Below are positions 22,648-35,459 of a stretch of DNA of 64,000 nt, in pieces; the first letter of the stretch is position 1, and each line of letters opens with the position of its first letter. The DNA is from Acanthaster planci. Taxonomy: Eukaryota > Echinodermata > Asteroidea > Valvatida > Acanthasteridae. The position numbers were made by a program, and so were the translations under genes. Location: the NCBI RefSeq assembly GCF_001949145.1, contig NW_019091534.1, positions 247,456-311,455 on the forward strand, read 5' to 3'. Below the pieces are notes generated by a model. It was not told where the DNA came from. It saw only the letters and a program-made list of their open reading frames with translations, and searched no databases.

Positions 22648-25600
22648 CTATTTTTTAAATCATGGAAAACAGGGCATCGAGTCAAATTTCTGTGTCTCAT
22701 CGTGCGGATGTTTATGACAAAATAATTCTGGAAAAAAAATGGTATTGTGGATTGTGCCCAACTTACTTAACAGGTAGACGTTATGAACAAACAAGCACTT
22801 AGTCCATTAACTGTGCTTTCAGATAAAGCCACTTCCTAACAATTTATATTGGTGTTTACGACTCACGATCCTGCAGAACACTATTTGAAAAAGCAGTACC
22901 GGAAGGAAAGTGGGGAATGTTGAAATCCCTGGTCGTGGAGGTTCCACCTAAATGTGATGCTGTAAAAAGAGGCAACCTTGTCGCCTTGTGTAACTTTATA
23001 TTATACAAAAATTCATTCCTAAAAACTACCTATGCATTCTGCAAAGGGCGTAAATCCATGCATTATTAATACGGGCGTTTCACAACAGTGCGCCTTCAAG
23101 AGTTTGCAACGCCCTGGCAAATCACAATCACAATCAACAAGGCTGTTTTCCAATATTCAATTCGTGTCCGTCTCAAGATTTGTTTCCGGTTGTGGGCATG
23201 AAGCGTTTAAATTAAATTGAAGTACTGTAATGTTTGGCTCTTTTGCATCTTACTTGATGTTTTTGGCACTGTCATACTTCCTATTGCGCTTTCAACTTCA
23301 AAGTCAGATAGTAAAAACAAACAACTGAAGCCCACGACGGAGCCTAAGTCGGGTATTGGAAAACGGCCCAGATTCTGCGCATTGTGATTGGCCAACACGT
23401 TGCAAACTCTTGGAGGCGCACTATTATGAATCCCCCACGTTGTTCCACAGATTGTTAGTTTCTACGATCCATGTAAATTCTGGTTAAATTACCAACGGAA
23501 AACACTTTTGGCCAAGTAACAATTCATAAAAAAACGTGGCCAACTTTTCCCACGTTTTCATTGGGAAAGGTAATCGGAGTACACAATTCTGAAATGTGAA
23601 ACTGCTGCAAACACGCCAAACAGGGACCTGAAATTTATCAAACCTTCTACACAACTTTACGCGCGAATCTATAATTTACCTGCAGCGCACAGGATATTAC
23701 CTCAGCACTGCTCGGTATCTTATTGAATGCTGATGGGTAGTATTACATATAAAACACGTCCAGCATCACAACAAACCGCGGCGACCTTCGATAAGCCTTC
23801 CAAATAGAACAGCCTTCGTGATCTTACATTCAATCTGACCAATTAAATAACCAACTACACTTGGCGCATGAATTGGCACGCTAATACAGGCCGTTTTCAT
23901 ATTACCTAGGCAATTCGTGTATGGGAGGCCCAAGGTTACAGAAACGTTATCAGGTGTCAGATTTTGCCTCAATATTGTGACAACTTTTAAAGGGGGTCGT
24001 GTTTCCACCTATTATTTCGAAGAAGTTTCTATAACTTGGTATTTGATAGCTGCGTGAGATATTCTAAAAATCCGTGATTTATCCCTTTATTGTTTTACTG
24101 ACGGTCTGCCATAGTTTTAACAACCGCTGGTGAGCGAAAATACTACCGTGAAGTAAACAGAGAGGACCCAATGACAATGCGGAATGGTGCCATACGGAGT
24201 GAAATTTACAATAAACCATATGTCAACCGAATGACTTGCTTTGACTCTGGATCTAAGCAATTTGACTCATTATAGCATTTCCGGCATCTGTTGTAGCATG
24301 GGGTTTAACATTTTCTTCAATGTAACAAAGAAGAAAGAATTACATAGAATTCTTTGAATGTAAAAATATGTAAGTTTGAATGCCAACTGCTCATAAACCG
24401 AACACACGCCAAGTATGATATTATTTCAGCTCCGGTCAGTACGCGCGCTCCTTTGAAGTGCAATAGAGGGTGCTTTCCAGAGGGCAACACATATGGACGT
24501 GCTGTGTTTCAAACAAGCGAGACTGTCGAGAAGGGGTTGAACCCCAGGCAACTCCTGGAAACTACTTGAACCAATCCAATGTGTCTCAGTATGCCCAGCT
24601 ACTTAGAGAGTAGGAAGTCCCAAGCATTACTATATCAGGTATTTCTCTAAAATATTAGGATGTGCATGAGAATCCAGCCAATCATCCTATACATGTGTAC
24701 GAATCAAGCCATTCGCACTGCAGGTGGCGAATGCAAAGTTCCATATTGTACCTCCTTCAACAATGCCACGTTTATTTTTTAGAAAGGCCAGGCAAACTCT
24801 GGATGAGAATAAGTATAATTTATATTATCCAAAAACAACTCTGCCAAAATTTTGAAAAAAGAGTCAAGTCAGCAAATAAGGAGAGGCCTCAAACTTATTA
24901 CAAATTAAATATTGGAACGAGAAGAAAATATACACGAGGGAAAAAAACCTCAGCCGACTATTAAAACGTTTGTTTTTTTCTACAGTTATTATTTCGAAAA
25001 TGCAATAAGCGCCATTTTGGTAACTTATTGAATCCCTTCTCTTCGCTTACCAAAGTCATTTAAATGGCCGGGTTTTATGACGTAAAACCAAACATCAACA
25101 AAGCGAAAAATTACGAGCGGACGCATCAGGAATGCTATTTGTTTTCTTTATTACTTCATAATACCGGAAAACGTGTTTTCCAAGTAGATATGTCCCGGTT
25201 TATTTTTCATAGTTTCTTTTCTTCCCCCCCTTTCCCGTTTCAAGTAAAGGCTGGCCAATTGCACGGGCGAAATTGATCATGAAGCGAACTTTGTTAACAG
25301 ATTAATATTAACATGTTGAAACTGCATCGCTTTCACGTCTACACGGTGTATTGATCGACACAACCGACCAATTTGGTGGGTTTTTTTCCCATCAGAGGCA
25401 TTTTCAACCTGCCGAACAATGAGCGATCACTCGGCTAGGGGAAAGAAAAGAAAAGGGGCCTCGTATACACCGTTGATTAATTAAACGCGTTAATGGTTAC
25501 TAAAAATCCACTCTGCCATGTATCAATAATTAATGTAAAGGACGACGGCGACCTGGCTGAGAACCGTAAACACGAGGACGATACGTAAGCCAGAGTCAGG

Positions 25601-28600
25601 CGCTTGGCGCTCGATTATATCATCTCCTGTCTACATTAAAAGAGAAAAGCAAGGCAAGATAGCGCTACTTTCGTAACTTACCAACATAGGCCGTCTCGTT
25701 AGTGGGACTGCAAGAAGGGCCAAAGTATGCAGGAAATGGTACTTGTTGGCCGAATCGAACACCTGTCAAAAGATACAAAAAGCCAGAAAAGGCACTGGAA
25801 ATACAAGGGTGTGGTACTGCTTTCAGTTAGAACAGACAATGGCCTTAGGAAAATGTGAACTTAACAAAGGGATCTTCCAAATTACGTAATCAGTAAACCC
25901 AAAATCTGCACCCCTGTCGACCTGCACCATCTAAGAATCCTGAAACAACATGCTGCCTTCGCATCTCTGACCTATAGTAATTTTCCGATCGTTCCCAGTT
26001 AATCCCCGATAGGATCTGACGGATGATAAGCCAAAGGTCGCACGGCGAGCTTCCAGAACCCTCGTGGTGCCCCATGGGTATTTTATATTGGACCACCCTA
26101 TCGCGTTCTATTATACATGTATTTGGAAGAACGATTCCTTATTAAATGAAGCCACCCCGGAAAACCATTCATGTCGGAATTTTATTTTGGGTTCAAGTGA
26201 TTTTGTGGAAAGGTCACATATAGAGATGGGTAAAAAGTGACCTTTCACCTCCGGCATAATTGCGACAGGTCTCCTTATCCATTTACGTTTACTTTCACTT
26301 CAAGCGCTTATGTGAGAACTGAAACGAAAAACATTGCGTACATTTACCTATACATGTACATGTACACGCAGTATAATGTGGGTTGTAGATTCAGTCGAGC
26401 TGACCTGACGTATTCTTGACAATAGAGGTTAGACATTCACTTGTCATGTAGTTTTAGATTTTCGGAAGTGCGCGCCAATGTTTGGAACTAGATTTCCCTT
26501 TCGGGTTAAGCAATTTTTCAGATTCTGTGAATTAACACCGGTATGCTAGTAAACATTTTACAAAGGTCTGGGGGTAATTTTTTAAAGTAGTAAATAGGGG
26601 GGGGCAAATTATGAAATGTTCGAACATTACTTTTACCATCCAAAAGTTCCAGGAATCGCGCCATCAGGGGTAAACTTTCAGGCTCTATGGCTGTGTGATT
26701 TTTAACGGCTTTGTCAAACGTGTCGCTTTGACGGGGGCTGCAACGCGTCCATGACTCTAAGTAGTTATTTGTTAGTTCACCCACAGAAAAGATCGATATG
26801 GATAGCAGCACAGCCACCTTTGAGGGGAAAATAACGCCTACGTTACGTTGTCAGTTCGGCTCGACAACGGCAGATAAAATCCGACACAATTGTAATTTAT
26901 CACATCATGGCGCGAGCCAACAAGTGGCCTAACATACACGGAACACTGAAAGGGAAGGAAATGAAATATAAACGAAACAGTATTACACAAGTCCACAAAA
27001 CTTGACTTCAGCGCATTTTCAGTAATTGGTTTTTCACAGGCCTCATGAAGAGCACAGTTTATTCTCCAATAGGATAAAGCATCAAGTGCATTTTATATAC
27101 ACATTACGTGAACAGGATGGCGGTTGTTGTTGACTGTGCAAGATTGGTTAGGGGGGTTATATAATTAAAATCTCCTTCTGGCGAATCTCGACTTTCAAAC
27201 TGTCAGACTGAGTTGTGTGTGAAAGAGGCAATGGATGAAAGTCACAATCTCTGCGCAGAACTTGTTTGGAAAATGATGCTACATGCTCCAAACTACACTC
27301 GATGTGGGGGCTGTTTACCTTTCTGGCATCAGAAAGCAAACTGATGGCCGATGCCTGTACTGAGTGAATTCACCGATCTCAACTCATTTGTCGATTGTCG
27401 CCTCACGTTCCCCGTGATTTATCGCGCAGCCTCGGATCATAAATCCAGGCCCAGGTGAAGTATGGGCATGGTCACGTTGCCTTGGTTTCAACACGACGGG
27501 TCTTTTGTTGGACCTGACGCGGCAGTCCGGCAAGCTTTCCAACCTCTTTTCGCGTCGTCAATCATGTCAACCCTGATCCATTTTCTCCAAATGGGCTAAA
27601 TGCAGCTCATTACGTCAGCGTGGCACATGTGAAACGCATAAACCATGTACGTGTACGACATGTCTGAATTCATGTTTATTTCACTCAACCTTACTGGATC
27701 CCCGTGGATGCGTGAAAAGAACAATGCTACGTCAAATTTGAGGATTGGAGACCGTAAGGGCTGTTAATCATTCCACATACATGACATACATTACAAAATA
27801 CGTTGAGCTGCATAACGCAGTGAGGCACCAATTTTTCATGTTTTTAAGACTAGTAGTTTTGTATATTTACCAAACGTTGGGAATTTAGTCCTACTTTTTT
27901 AATAATCAGCTCACAAGCAGACAAGTTTCTTCTTGTGCAATTATATAAAAAATGCATATTATTTCAATAGCCGGTGGTAACAGTTAACCAAAAAAATTCA
28001 CCTACGATATTCTTGAAAAAGTAGTGAAAGCTGCAGGTTACACTGTAAACACATTTTCACGCTATTTGTGCTGTTTAACCTAGCCATTTACTGTTCTTTC
28101 AGATAACGTCAAGGCACTTCAACTTCCTGCTTGTGAAAAGAAGTGACAACCAGAGAGTGAATTCAGCAGAATCCTCTCCGACTGGAGAGCAATGGCTGAC
28201 ACACACACAAATAAACTAAAAGCTCCATACCCCTGAAACAGCAATTGGTGTTGGTGGCAAATTGAAGTTATTTGATCAGAGAGGTGTTGCTCCTTTAAAG
28301 TGAGAAACATAATCAGTCCGCGTTGTTCCTCCGTCCCCACCCCATTTCGTGTAGTTATCAGCTACAGTTGCTTTTCAGAACAGCTTTGAGCCTCGAGCTA
28401 GACCAAGAGAGGACGCTGTTTCTCAGCAAGGGAAGCTCCTTTGGGTTGCAGGCCTGTAAATAGGTCCAAAATTGCCTGCGCGGACAAAATCTTGATTTGT
28501 AAGCTGTCAACTTCTCTGCTATTAGAGCCTTTCATGGCACGTGGACTGGGTGGTTTGTTAAAAAGGTTGATGAAAGTGCAGGGGCAGGACTAACAGCTTG

Positions 28601-31060
28601 TATTTCTGAAAGTATTGTACCAAGATCAAGGCCCTCGAAATTTTTCTATTTTGCCATCGAGTGCAGGCATCAATTTCCAAAATGGCGATGGGCCTCATGA
28701 CTGTTTTGAGGGAGGATTTTCTCTGGAGAGAAATACACGTATCTTCAAAAGTCATCGGTTAAAGCCACTGAAAATTGAAAGGAAAATGAAAGATGAGGAA
28801 GTGAGCTTTCATTTGATATGTGTCATGTGAAACTTGTATTTTTCCTTATTTTTTGAAGTGGGGCTATTTATCACTGTTGTCTATGGTAACTTGGTTACTG
28901 GTCCGGACCCTATAGGTGGAAACTGAACTTTGCTGGTTCACGAAAGACTAGGAAATGCACGCGTTACGGTCGCAACTCTACCAACAAATGAGACACTCCC
29001 GACCGATGGGGCTCTTTTCAACCAATGAGGGATTGCTTCTGCTCGAGGGGGATAGTGCTGAAAAATGTCTTCTTTTGTTAGACTCCAAAGGGGACTTTAG
29101 CGACAAGTTATTTTAAGGAAACTCTTCATGAGGCCTTTGAGCTGTTAGAGAGAGGGTATACTGTGAAGGATGAGTAAAAATAAAATCTCAGTACACACCT
29201 GTTGCTCATGTTCAAGGTCAGCCTTAGGCTTCAACACTGAAAGAAATAAGGGGAAAAATGCACAATTGAAATTTAAAAAAAAGTGAGGCCCTAACGATAT
29301 CATTATTAGGGGTCAGGAATGATAATTTCACCACAAAAGAAATATAAAAAAAAACTTTCCCTCCAGATCCTCAAAAGTAAAATGACAATGGTACACCAAA
29401 TACTTAAAACAGAGAATATGGCAGGAAGTAAAAGGAGTACAAAATTTGAAACAAATAAATGAGGGAAACAATATCATGATTAATAATGGAGTCAGAAATA
29501 TTTATGAAACAAGTCGATAAAAAGAACTTAATTACGAACAGGCAGGCGGCGGGGGGATAATCATCCTTACTCGCAACCTAGAAGCTAAACTGCAAAGTTG
29601 GAAAACTCCAAATTCGCTCAGTAAAGTACTGGTGCAATAACCTTCATAACACATGCTAAAAGCAGTGAGCCTCAGTAAACAATATCAGCTTCGTGAAATT
29701 TTGTCTGGAATTTAAAAACATTGGCATCCAGAAATCGGGTAGAAATTCAGCAGAGTGTTTTCTGAGTTGAACAAATTTCAGAAAACCCAACATTACAATT
29801 TAAAAACTGCAGTGATAATTTCTGATGAATCAATATTACCTACCCTCACATGCCTACCCCGCTAAAAATTACATGTTAGGTTAAAAAAAATTGGGGGAGG
29901 GGGTACATTTTAAAAGAGTTCATTGAAAAAAATCAGAAAAACAGGCTAAATCAGACAAAATTTTCACTGGAACTTATGCAGCAGGTGTGTGAACTCAAGA
30001 TTTATGAATTCAAATTCATTCATTCTTTATTTTCCACATAACTGTAGGTTTTTAATGAAGATACAACAAGAGGGATGGATGTGGATGGGGTCCCTGGAAA
30101 TAGTGCTTACAGTCGACTTGAAGTGGGAACCCCAATTAGGAATAATACACATTATTACAAGAAAACATGAATTACAACATTAAACAAGACAATTAAACAA
30201 CAGACTTGTAACCCTGTAAGACGGGCAAACTAAATAAAATAAGTAGAATTTATATACCCAGTTAATACTTCAGCCTTATAGTTTTGTTTGAATGTTTGTA
30301 GATTCCATATATTTACAGTTATAGAGACGTCTATAATGAATCTCAATAGAATGTTAAAAAATTGATGATCAAATATCCCTCTTTATGAAATTTAAGTTAA
30401 GGATATTGCTCTAACAAGTCACTAGAGGTGAACAATCAGTGCGCAGCCTTGCTACGGGCCTCAGAAAGTCAGCATACATGTATATGTACATATACAAGTG
30501 TATAAAACATTAACAATATACATGCATGGGTTTTTAAGCTCCTCCTGACTGATGACAAGGACTAACGCTATTTGCTGACACTCAGGGATTTGGAGTCGAA
30601 CCCCCCCCCACCCAACTCATGCAAAGAACTTTAAAATGGTATATGTACCGGGGGGGACATGTCCATAGTACATCATCATGTACATGTGTGCATCAGTATC
30701 ATAATCAAAACAATATTTTGATGGATTTGTAAACACCTAAATGCTGTAGAAATAAATGAGAAAATAATGTAGCCTCCTGCCTCCACCTCCTTCATCGTAT
30801 ATCATCTCAATAAAGGCTGAAAAGACATGGACATGATGATAAACCAGTCTGAGCATGCGACTAAGAAAAATTTGGAAAGGTTTCTTGACCTCCATTGACT
30901 TTGTATACAACCGCTGATGACGTGGAGTCAGGACGCAACATTATTTCTTTGAGACTTCTTTACCGTGTGCTCCATAGGCTCCCAAGCCTACAGCGGATGC
31001 ACCTGACAATCCAGCTAACCGTACAAACAATGAACCAACTCGACCACCAGACGCCGCCAT
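22504..31060 (-). CDS. TMEM256: TMEM256 (DUF423) small membrane protein, complete four-exon gene
   Basis: Joining 30964-31060, 29199-29236, 25682-25762 and 22504-22647 gives one 119-residue frame from ATG to TGA, with GT-AG at all three introns and matching phases (1, 0, 0). Human TMEM256 is 113 residues. Family landmarks: LSGASAVGLGAYGAH (18-32), the core F-D-x-A-N-K-Y-H-F-L-H-T-L-A-L (47-61), a second hydrophobic segment ending FYY-like (CYYYAMTSDPS, 88-98), and APYGGTLLIVAWAAM (103-117). Three or four membrane helices are expected. The family also occurs in bacteria (DUF423/UPF0382). Vertebrate members are membrane proteins of unclear function, reported in mitochondrial or exosomal fractions. 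Three of the four exons are under 100 bp in an 8.5-kb gene, which makes it easy to miss. It is convergent with the tentative gene at 17533-22130. Confidence 0.93.
22648..25681 (-). other. TMEM256 intron 3
   Basis: Non-coding. It contains the third copy of the palindromic repeat family 1 (23073-23436). No other gene is seen on either strand. Confidence 0.8.
23073..23436. mobile_element. MITE-like repeat, family 1, copy 3 (long form)
   Basis: About 364 bp. The left end is GGGCGTTTCACAACAGTGCG followed by CAAGAGTTTGCAACGCC. The right end is the complement, containing TTGTGATTGGCCAACACG and GTTGCAAACTCTTGGAGGCG. Unlike copies 1 and 2, the arms flank about 200 bp of unrelated sequence, so it may be a fuller or differently filled family member. 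Confidence 0.72.
25682..25762 (-). CDS. TMEM256: TMEM256 exon 3 (81 bp)
   Basis: An exon of exactly 27 codons, VFDSANKYHFLHTLALLAVP then LTRRPML, bounded by TTTTGACAG and GTAAGTT. It carries the most conserved block of the family (F-D-x-A-N-x-Y-H-F-x-H). Confidence 0.93.
25763..29198 (-). other. TMEM256 intron 2
   Basis: Non-coding. A 9-bp inverted pair, AAAGGTCAC (26209-26217) and GTGACCTTT (26237-26245), contains AGGTCA half-sites as used by nuclear receptors; one such site can occur by chance. Several TACATGTA-type motifs cluster near 26350. No exon was recognised. Confidence 0.7.
29199..29236 (-). CDS. TMEM256: TMEM256 exon 2 (38 bp)
   Basis: A 38-bp exon between TTCTTTCAG and GTGTGTAC. 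Its first two bases complete the Val codon begun in exon 1, and the rest encodes LKPKADLEHEQQ, the polar linker that precedes the V/L-F-D-x-A-N motif in homologues. Confidence 0.88.
29237..30963 (-). other. TMEM256 intron 1
   Basis: AT-rich with A-runs and a cluster of TACATGTATATGTACATATAC-like palindromic words near 30475-30500. No coding or mobile-element signal was seen. Confidence 0.7.
30964..31060 (-). CDS. TMEM256: TMEM256 exon 1 (coding part)
   Basis: ATG at 31058-31060 begins MAASGGRVGSLFVRLAGLSG and the exon ends ...GAYGAH plus one base before GTAAAG. It encodes the N-terminus and the first membrane helix with the family's GAYGAH motif. The plus strand here is open for 126 codons (30895-31275), which is a shadow. 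Confidence 0.92.
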
Positions 31061-32199
31061 GTTTTTTGCATAGCGCCCTCAAGCGACAATTTTCCGTTGA
31101 CATGCTCAGTGCATGTGAGACCACAGAGTGTCTCGTGCTAGGTCGGATTGAATTGAAACTTTACACACACTCACTGGTGGGTGTTTCGACAGGCATGGCA
31201 AGACTCAAAAAGATCACCCATGGAACAGCCAAGTTCTTTACCGGGGATGAAATCCGCTTCCATCCCTGGCTTTGAGGATGGTCTGAAAACCCGACTCTTT
31301 TAGGATATAAAAAAATGGTTACCGGTATGTGTCTTGAGCACCTGACAAAGAAATTGTTTGTTTTTAATAGTGGGGTGGGGGCGTATCATTGTTGTCTATG
31401 ACAGGTTATTTGAGTCTGCAATCATACAAAGCCAACTTGTACCTTGAACAGCGCTACCCATTTTCACATGTTATGCCTTGAAATCCTATTCACATTTCAG
31501 TCCCACTCCAAGACTGACTACGTTTCTGGACAATCTTATGGGTCAGAGGGACCAGTGCCATGTTATCAATTGCGGAAAAATATTGACCAGCTGTGAAAAT
31601 CTTCAAGAAGTTCTGAAAGAGCCCAAGTTCAGGGGAGGATCAAACAATTATTTCGGGGGGCAGTCCCGTCAGATTTTTGTTTCCGACCTGCAGACACAGG
31701 CAATGAAGTACATAATTGTTAATGGTTCATTAAAAATTCTAACACAAGAATTATAAATGTTATTTTACTTTTTATTATCATCATCATTGTTTGGTTTCAG
31801 AGTAGATCCACGCCTGAAGTTTCCGAAGACGTTTTTGAAAATGTTGTTATATTCGTGATGACCGTCCAGCATATAGCCTATTTTACACAAATCGTCCTTG
31901 TCTTCTTGATTTCCCCACGTCACACAATTCTGTCAAGTTTCAAGAACTCTTCTTTACAGTTGTACAGAGAGCCTAGAATCATTGCCGGAACCAGGCAAAG
32001 AATAATAAGAAAGTGCTTATGTAAGCGTTGGTATGTGTTAAACTGTCACGATGATAACTTTATTACGCATCAGGATATCTTTTGGGGGTATTTCGTAATG
32101 ATTTATCGTTGTTTTATCCTCCCTCCATCCTCGAGTCAAAGGGTCGATATCTTTACACCCATCGTAAATCCAGTCAACACACACCCTTCGATACGAGCC
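31061..32199. other. TMEM256 upstream region and spacer
   Basis: It should hold the TMEM256 promoter and 5' UTR (minus strand, just above 31060), but no TATA box or other specific site can be named. The plus-strand frames at 31478-31756 and 31855-32274 have no recognisable domain. Confidence 0.5.
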
Positions 32200-32424
32200 A
32201 TACGAGCTAGGGCATCCCTTGCAGTAAATATCGGAAAACAAATATCGTTTGTTGGTGTATCCTGCCACCTGTGACGCCATAGACTTAAATAAACAGCCTT
32301 GGAAAGAACAATACTTTTCAGGCTGTTCACTTTTAGCTGAAGATGAATTACTTGCGTAACCAGGATGAGATTGAGTGGGCACCGTCGACGAACAGATTGT
32401 TTTTTCAAGGGGCCCAGAAAACAT

Positions 32425-32600
32425 ATGCCAGGAAAGATATAGGACGAAGGGGTACCCCCCCACCTGTCCAATCCCTATACACACTGTAGACTATTGTTAA
32501 CTAACACATCCCCCCAGAAGTCTGTAAAGAATTCCTGAGATTCCGATCAAACGATGACCAACACAAAGGCGGGGGGGGGTTTCCGTCCCATATCTCGCTT
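32425..32600. other. Stretch present in copy A, absent from copy B
   Basis: Copy B joins CAGAAAACA directly to AGTGAAC. Copy A has about 175 bp between two GAAAACA words at the same point. A deletion in B between short direct repeats explains this most simply. The open minus-strand frame over 32038-32484 lies in this duplicated non-coding sequence. Confidence 0.55.
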
Positions 32601-33588
32601 CAAAATGAGAAAACAAGTGAACTGCGATTTCGGGGAGGGGGGACAGCTGGGGTACCGGCTCCATTTAGGTCACGTGCTCCCCTTCTGGTTGCTAGCTGCT
32701 GAAGAAGAATAAGTAAAACTTGTTAGTGATAAGTGAACACAATAATGGCATGCCTGGTATGTCCATAGCCACAGGGCAAGGAAGATATCTTGCTACGCAC
32801 CATCTGTTTCACGACCACGAAACCCCTTGCACCCTATTATCACCGCTGCAATTTGTCGATGGTAATCTGCACCCTAAAACTTTGTGTCCTGAGGTATAGT
32901 AGGAAATTGAATATTCATGCCTTTGTTGGTGGTTGGTATGATCTCATAACAACATCAAATTTAATGCTTGTGCAGTTGCTTGCATTACGCTGTGTGCCCT
33001 AAATCTATATGTGCAGTTGTCGTCCTTTATGAATTCTGGAATTATTTTGGGAATAAGAAGCCCAGTTGTTTACAAGATTTTGTGTTTTGTTTGAATCGTT
33101 TTCATTAGGCCTATGACGTTTGTACAAAAGCGTATTTTAGGAGATTTCACGATCCCTCCCTGTGATGAAACAGCGCATTTTGTTCCTATTAAATTAAGCG
33201 TTCCAGTAGTAGTGAACATTTTGTTGGCAAGTCTTAGCTAAATTCGTACCAAGTCTTTGAACACTGATGTATTGGACGGAGGGGAATAAAATTACAAACT
33301 TTGTATGGATAATGAAACAGTGTATCAACATTCAAAAGTTTATTTACGATGGCAAAAGTAGGTCTGATATCAGGAGTTTTTCTCCCTCTATTTCTTGGTC
33401 ACATCGATAATTTGTATTTAATTGCCAGCCAAAAAATACCAGTATTGCTAGGATATTACAGGTCCTGCTTGTCCGGCTAAGATGCAGGCAGTATTCGGGC
33501 ATTTTTTAAATGTTTTCTATTATTCGTCAGACTCGGCGGCGACCATCATTGAACACTTTGAAGTGCCTGAGTTACAACTCCTTCCTCT

Positions 33589-33850
33589 ATGCTTACACTC
33601 ACTAGTATTAACAAACTTCAAACCAGCATTTTTATGTTCAAATACACAAACAATTTTCTGAGACTCCCAAATGCCTTTTCTTTTTTCTTCACCCCTGTCT
33701 ACAGTGTCCATGACTATCGCACACGGTCTCGCAACAATTTATGTTCCATACACTCGCACATCCTATTCGATTAAATACTTAACGATTTCAGGGGCCACAA
33801 CTTTGGAATAAATCTCCACAATTTATGATGGGCGAGCCTAAGCCCTACAT
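33589..33850 (+). pseudogene. Non-LTR retrotransposon remnant (reverse-transcriptase ORF tail)
   Basis: The plus frame reads INKLQTSIFMFKYTNNFL..., then HDYRTRSRNNL, a stop, and FRGHNFGINLHNL. This is the characteristic C-terminal end of the endonuclease/reverse-transcriptase ORF of CR1/L2-type LINEs, where Y-N-T-R-S and F-x-G-x-K-x-W-N-S-L are usual. Only about 90 codons remain, with a stop and substitutions, so it is dead. It was recognised from family knowledge. Confidence 0.6.
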
Positions 33851-35459
33851 TCTTCCGTCAACCATGAAATGTTACCCCCTCTGACTTGGATGACTACATG
33901 TTTAATTGGAATCTCGATTCGATCATAGTGGAAGGAACACAAACTGCGAGTTCATACAGGCATTGTGTTTATTCAGCAGCACTGACAAAACACTCCTACA
34001 ATTTCAATCCACTATCGTGGATGGATGTAAAAGGGGTCCCCCTTTATACTAGTTCCCTTAGAAATATGATTTTTTTTTCTTTCTTCTGTATGGCACACCC
34101 TAACGACTTTTGTTTTTGCTGTTTGAGTTTCAACTTGGTATAGCCTGCACCATTAACACCTGTGCTTACTGTAGACAGTGAGATCCCCTTCTTGAAAGTG
34201 GAGTGACCCTGGATGGGGTGGTGCCGGATAGTGTGGTCCAGCATGCTTCATTGCTGTACCATCGACTACCTATTCCAACCACCTCGTCTGTGTTCTCTCC
34301 CTTTCAGGTAAGGAATTTCCCTCTATGTTTGATGTCATAATTGAGCAGTTTCATGAATTCCAATGATAGTTTTGATTGTGAAAAATCTCTTGTTTAAAGT
34401 TTGGATTTGTTGGGTTTTGTGAGTTGAGTTTTTGTTGTTTTATTTGTCAGTTGTTACACCTGCTCTGCTCAACAATTTTGTTTATGCTTGTATGTAACAC
34501 ACGGGTCACTCTCAGCCAAAATTGACCATATTCTGGTCCAGAAAGTGCATTTACTTTAAATTTCTCATTGAAATTATATGGATATTTTGCCTTGGTAGCC
34601 CCAGTTGTTGGCATCTGGCCTGAGGAACAGGAACGCGCACAGCTCCACTTTATGTCACCACATTTACAACCATGTTGGGGACTTCTCTACTAGTTTTCTT
34701 GATTGTTATTTGAGTATCATCATGGTATCATTTCAGAAAGTTTTGCTCCTCAGTTTTGTGAGTTGTACGGCTTTATGGTGAAACACTGTGTCTGACTAAG
34801 CCACATGGTCCAGTCCCTAGGTGGACTTTCAAGTCAAATTAGCTTATAGCCTTGCGGCTTGTGTGGGGTAGCTGGTAGTGTCATTGATTATGGTTATTGC
34901 TACCCGCCTTTTTGTCTGACTGAACAAGAGGCAAGTGCCAAGTTAGCCAGAATCTGGACTGTTAATATTAGGAAGTTGGAGTCCCACCAGTGTTTAGAGC
35001 CTAGAGGGTCTCATGTTTTTATCTATCAGGTTTTTGTTTGGACTCGTGAACAGATATCGAGTTGGTGCCACTTACAGGGCACAGTCCAGAAGGCTTTTTT
35101 ATCATTCTGGCTTGTGGCGTAGGCTCCATCTTTAATTGGACTAGCCAGGTCTTTGCTAGACTCTAGTGACAGTTGAAATTCACTTTTTTTGTTTATAAGA
35201 ACTTATACATATACTTTTGTTTTACTTTTAAATTATTTTTTTCGCTTTATGCTTTTTTAATTTTGTAGTAATGATTCTTAGTTTAATTTTTTTTATTGAT
35301 GAGGATTCGTCACTTGTTGAACATGCTTCAGTGCTGTACCATCCACTTCCTATTCCAACCACCTCGTCTTTGTTCTCTCCTTTTCAGCCTGCCAGCAATT
35401 ACGGGTCTCAGACCCCCACCCCATTACACGTGTCTGAAGTGGGACTGTTGGCACCTATC

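Noticed and set aside
30895-31275. 126-codon plus-strand frame
   Set aside because: It overlaps TMEM256 exon 1 on the other strand and has no recognisable content.
32038-32484. 148-codon minus-strand frame
   Set aside because: It lies in duplicated spacer. Copy B (55130-55330) does not keep it open, and no domain is recognisable.
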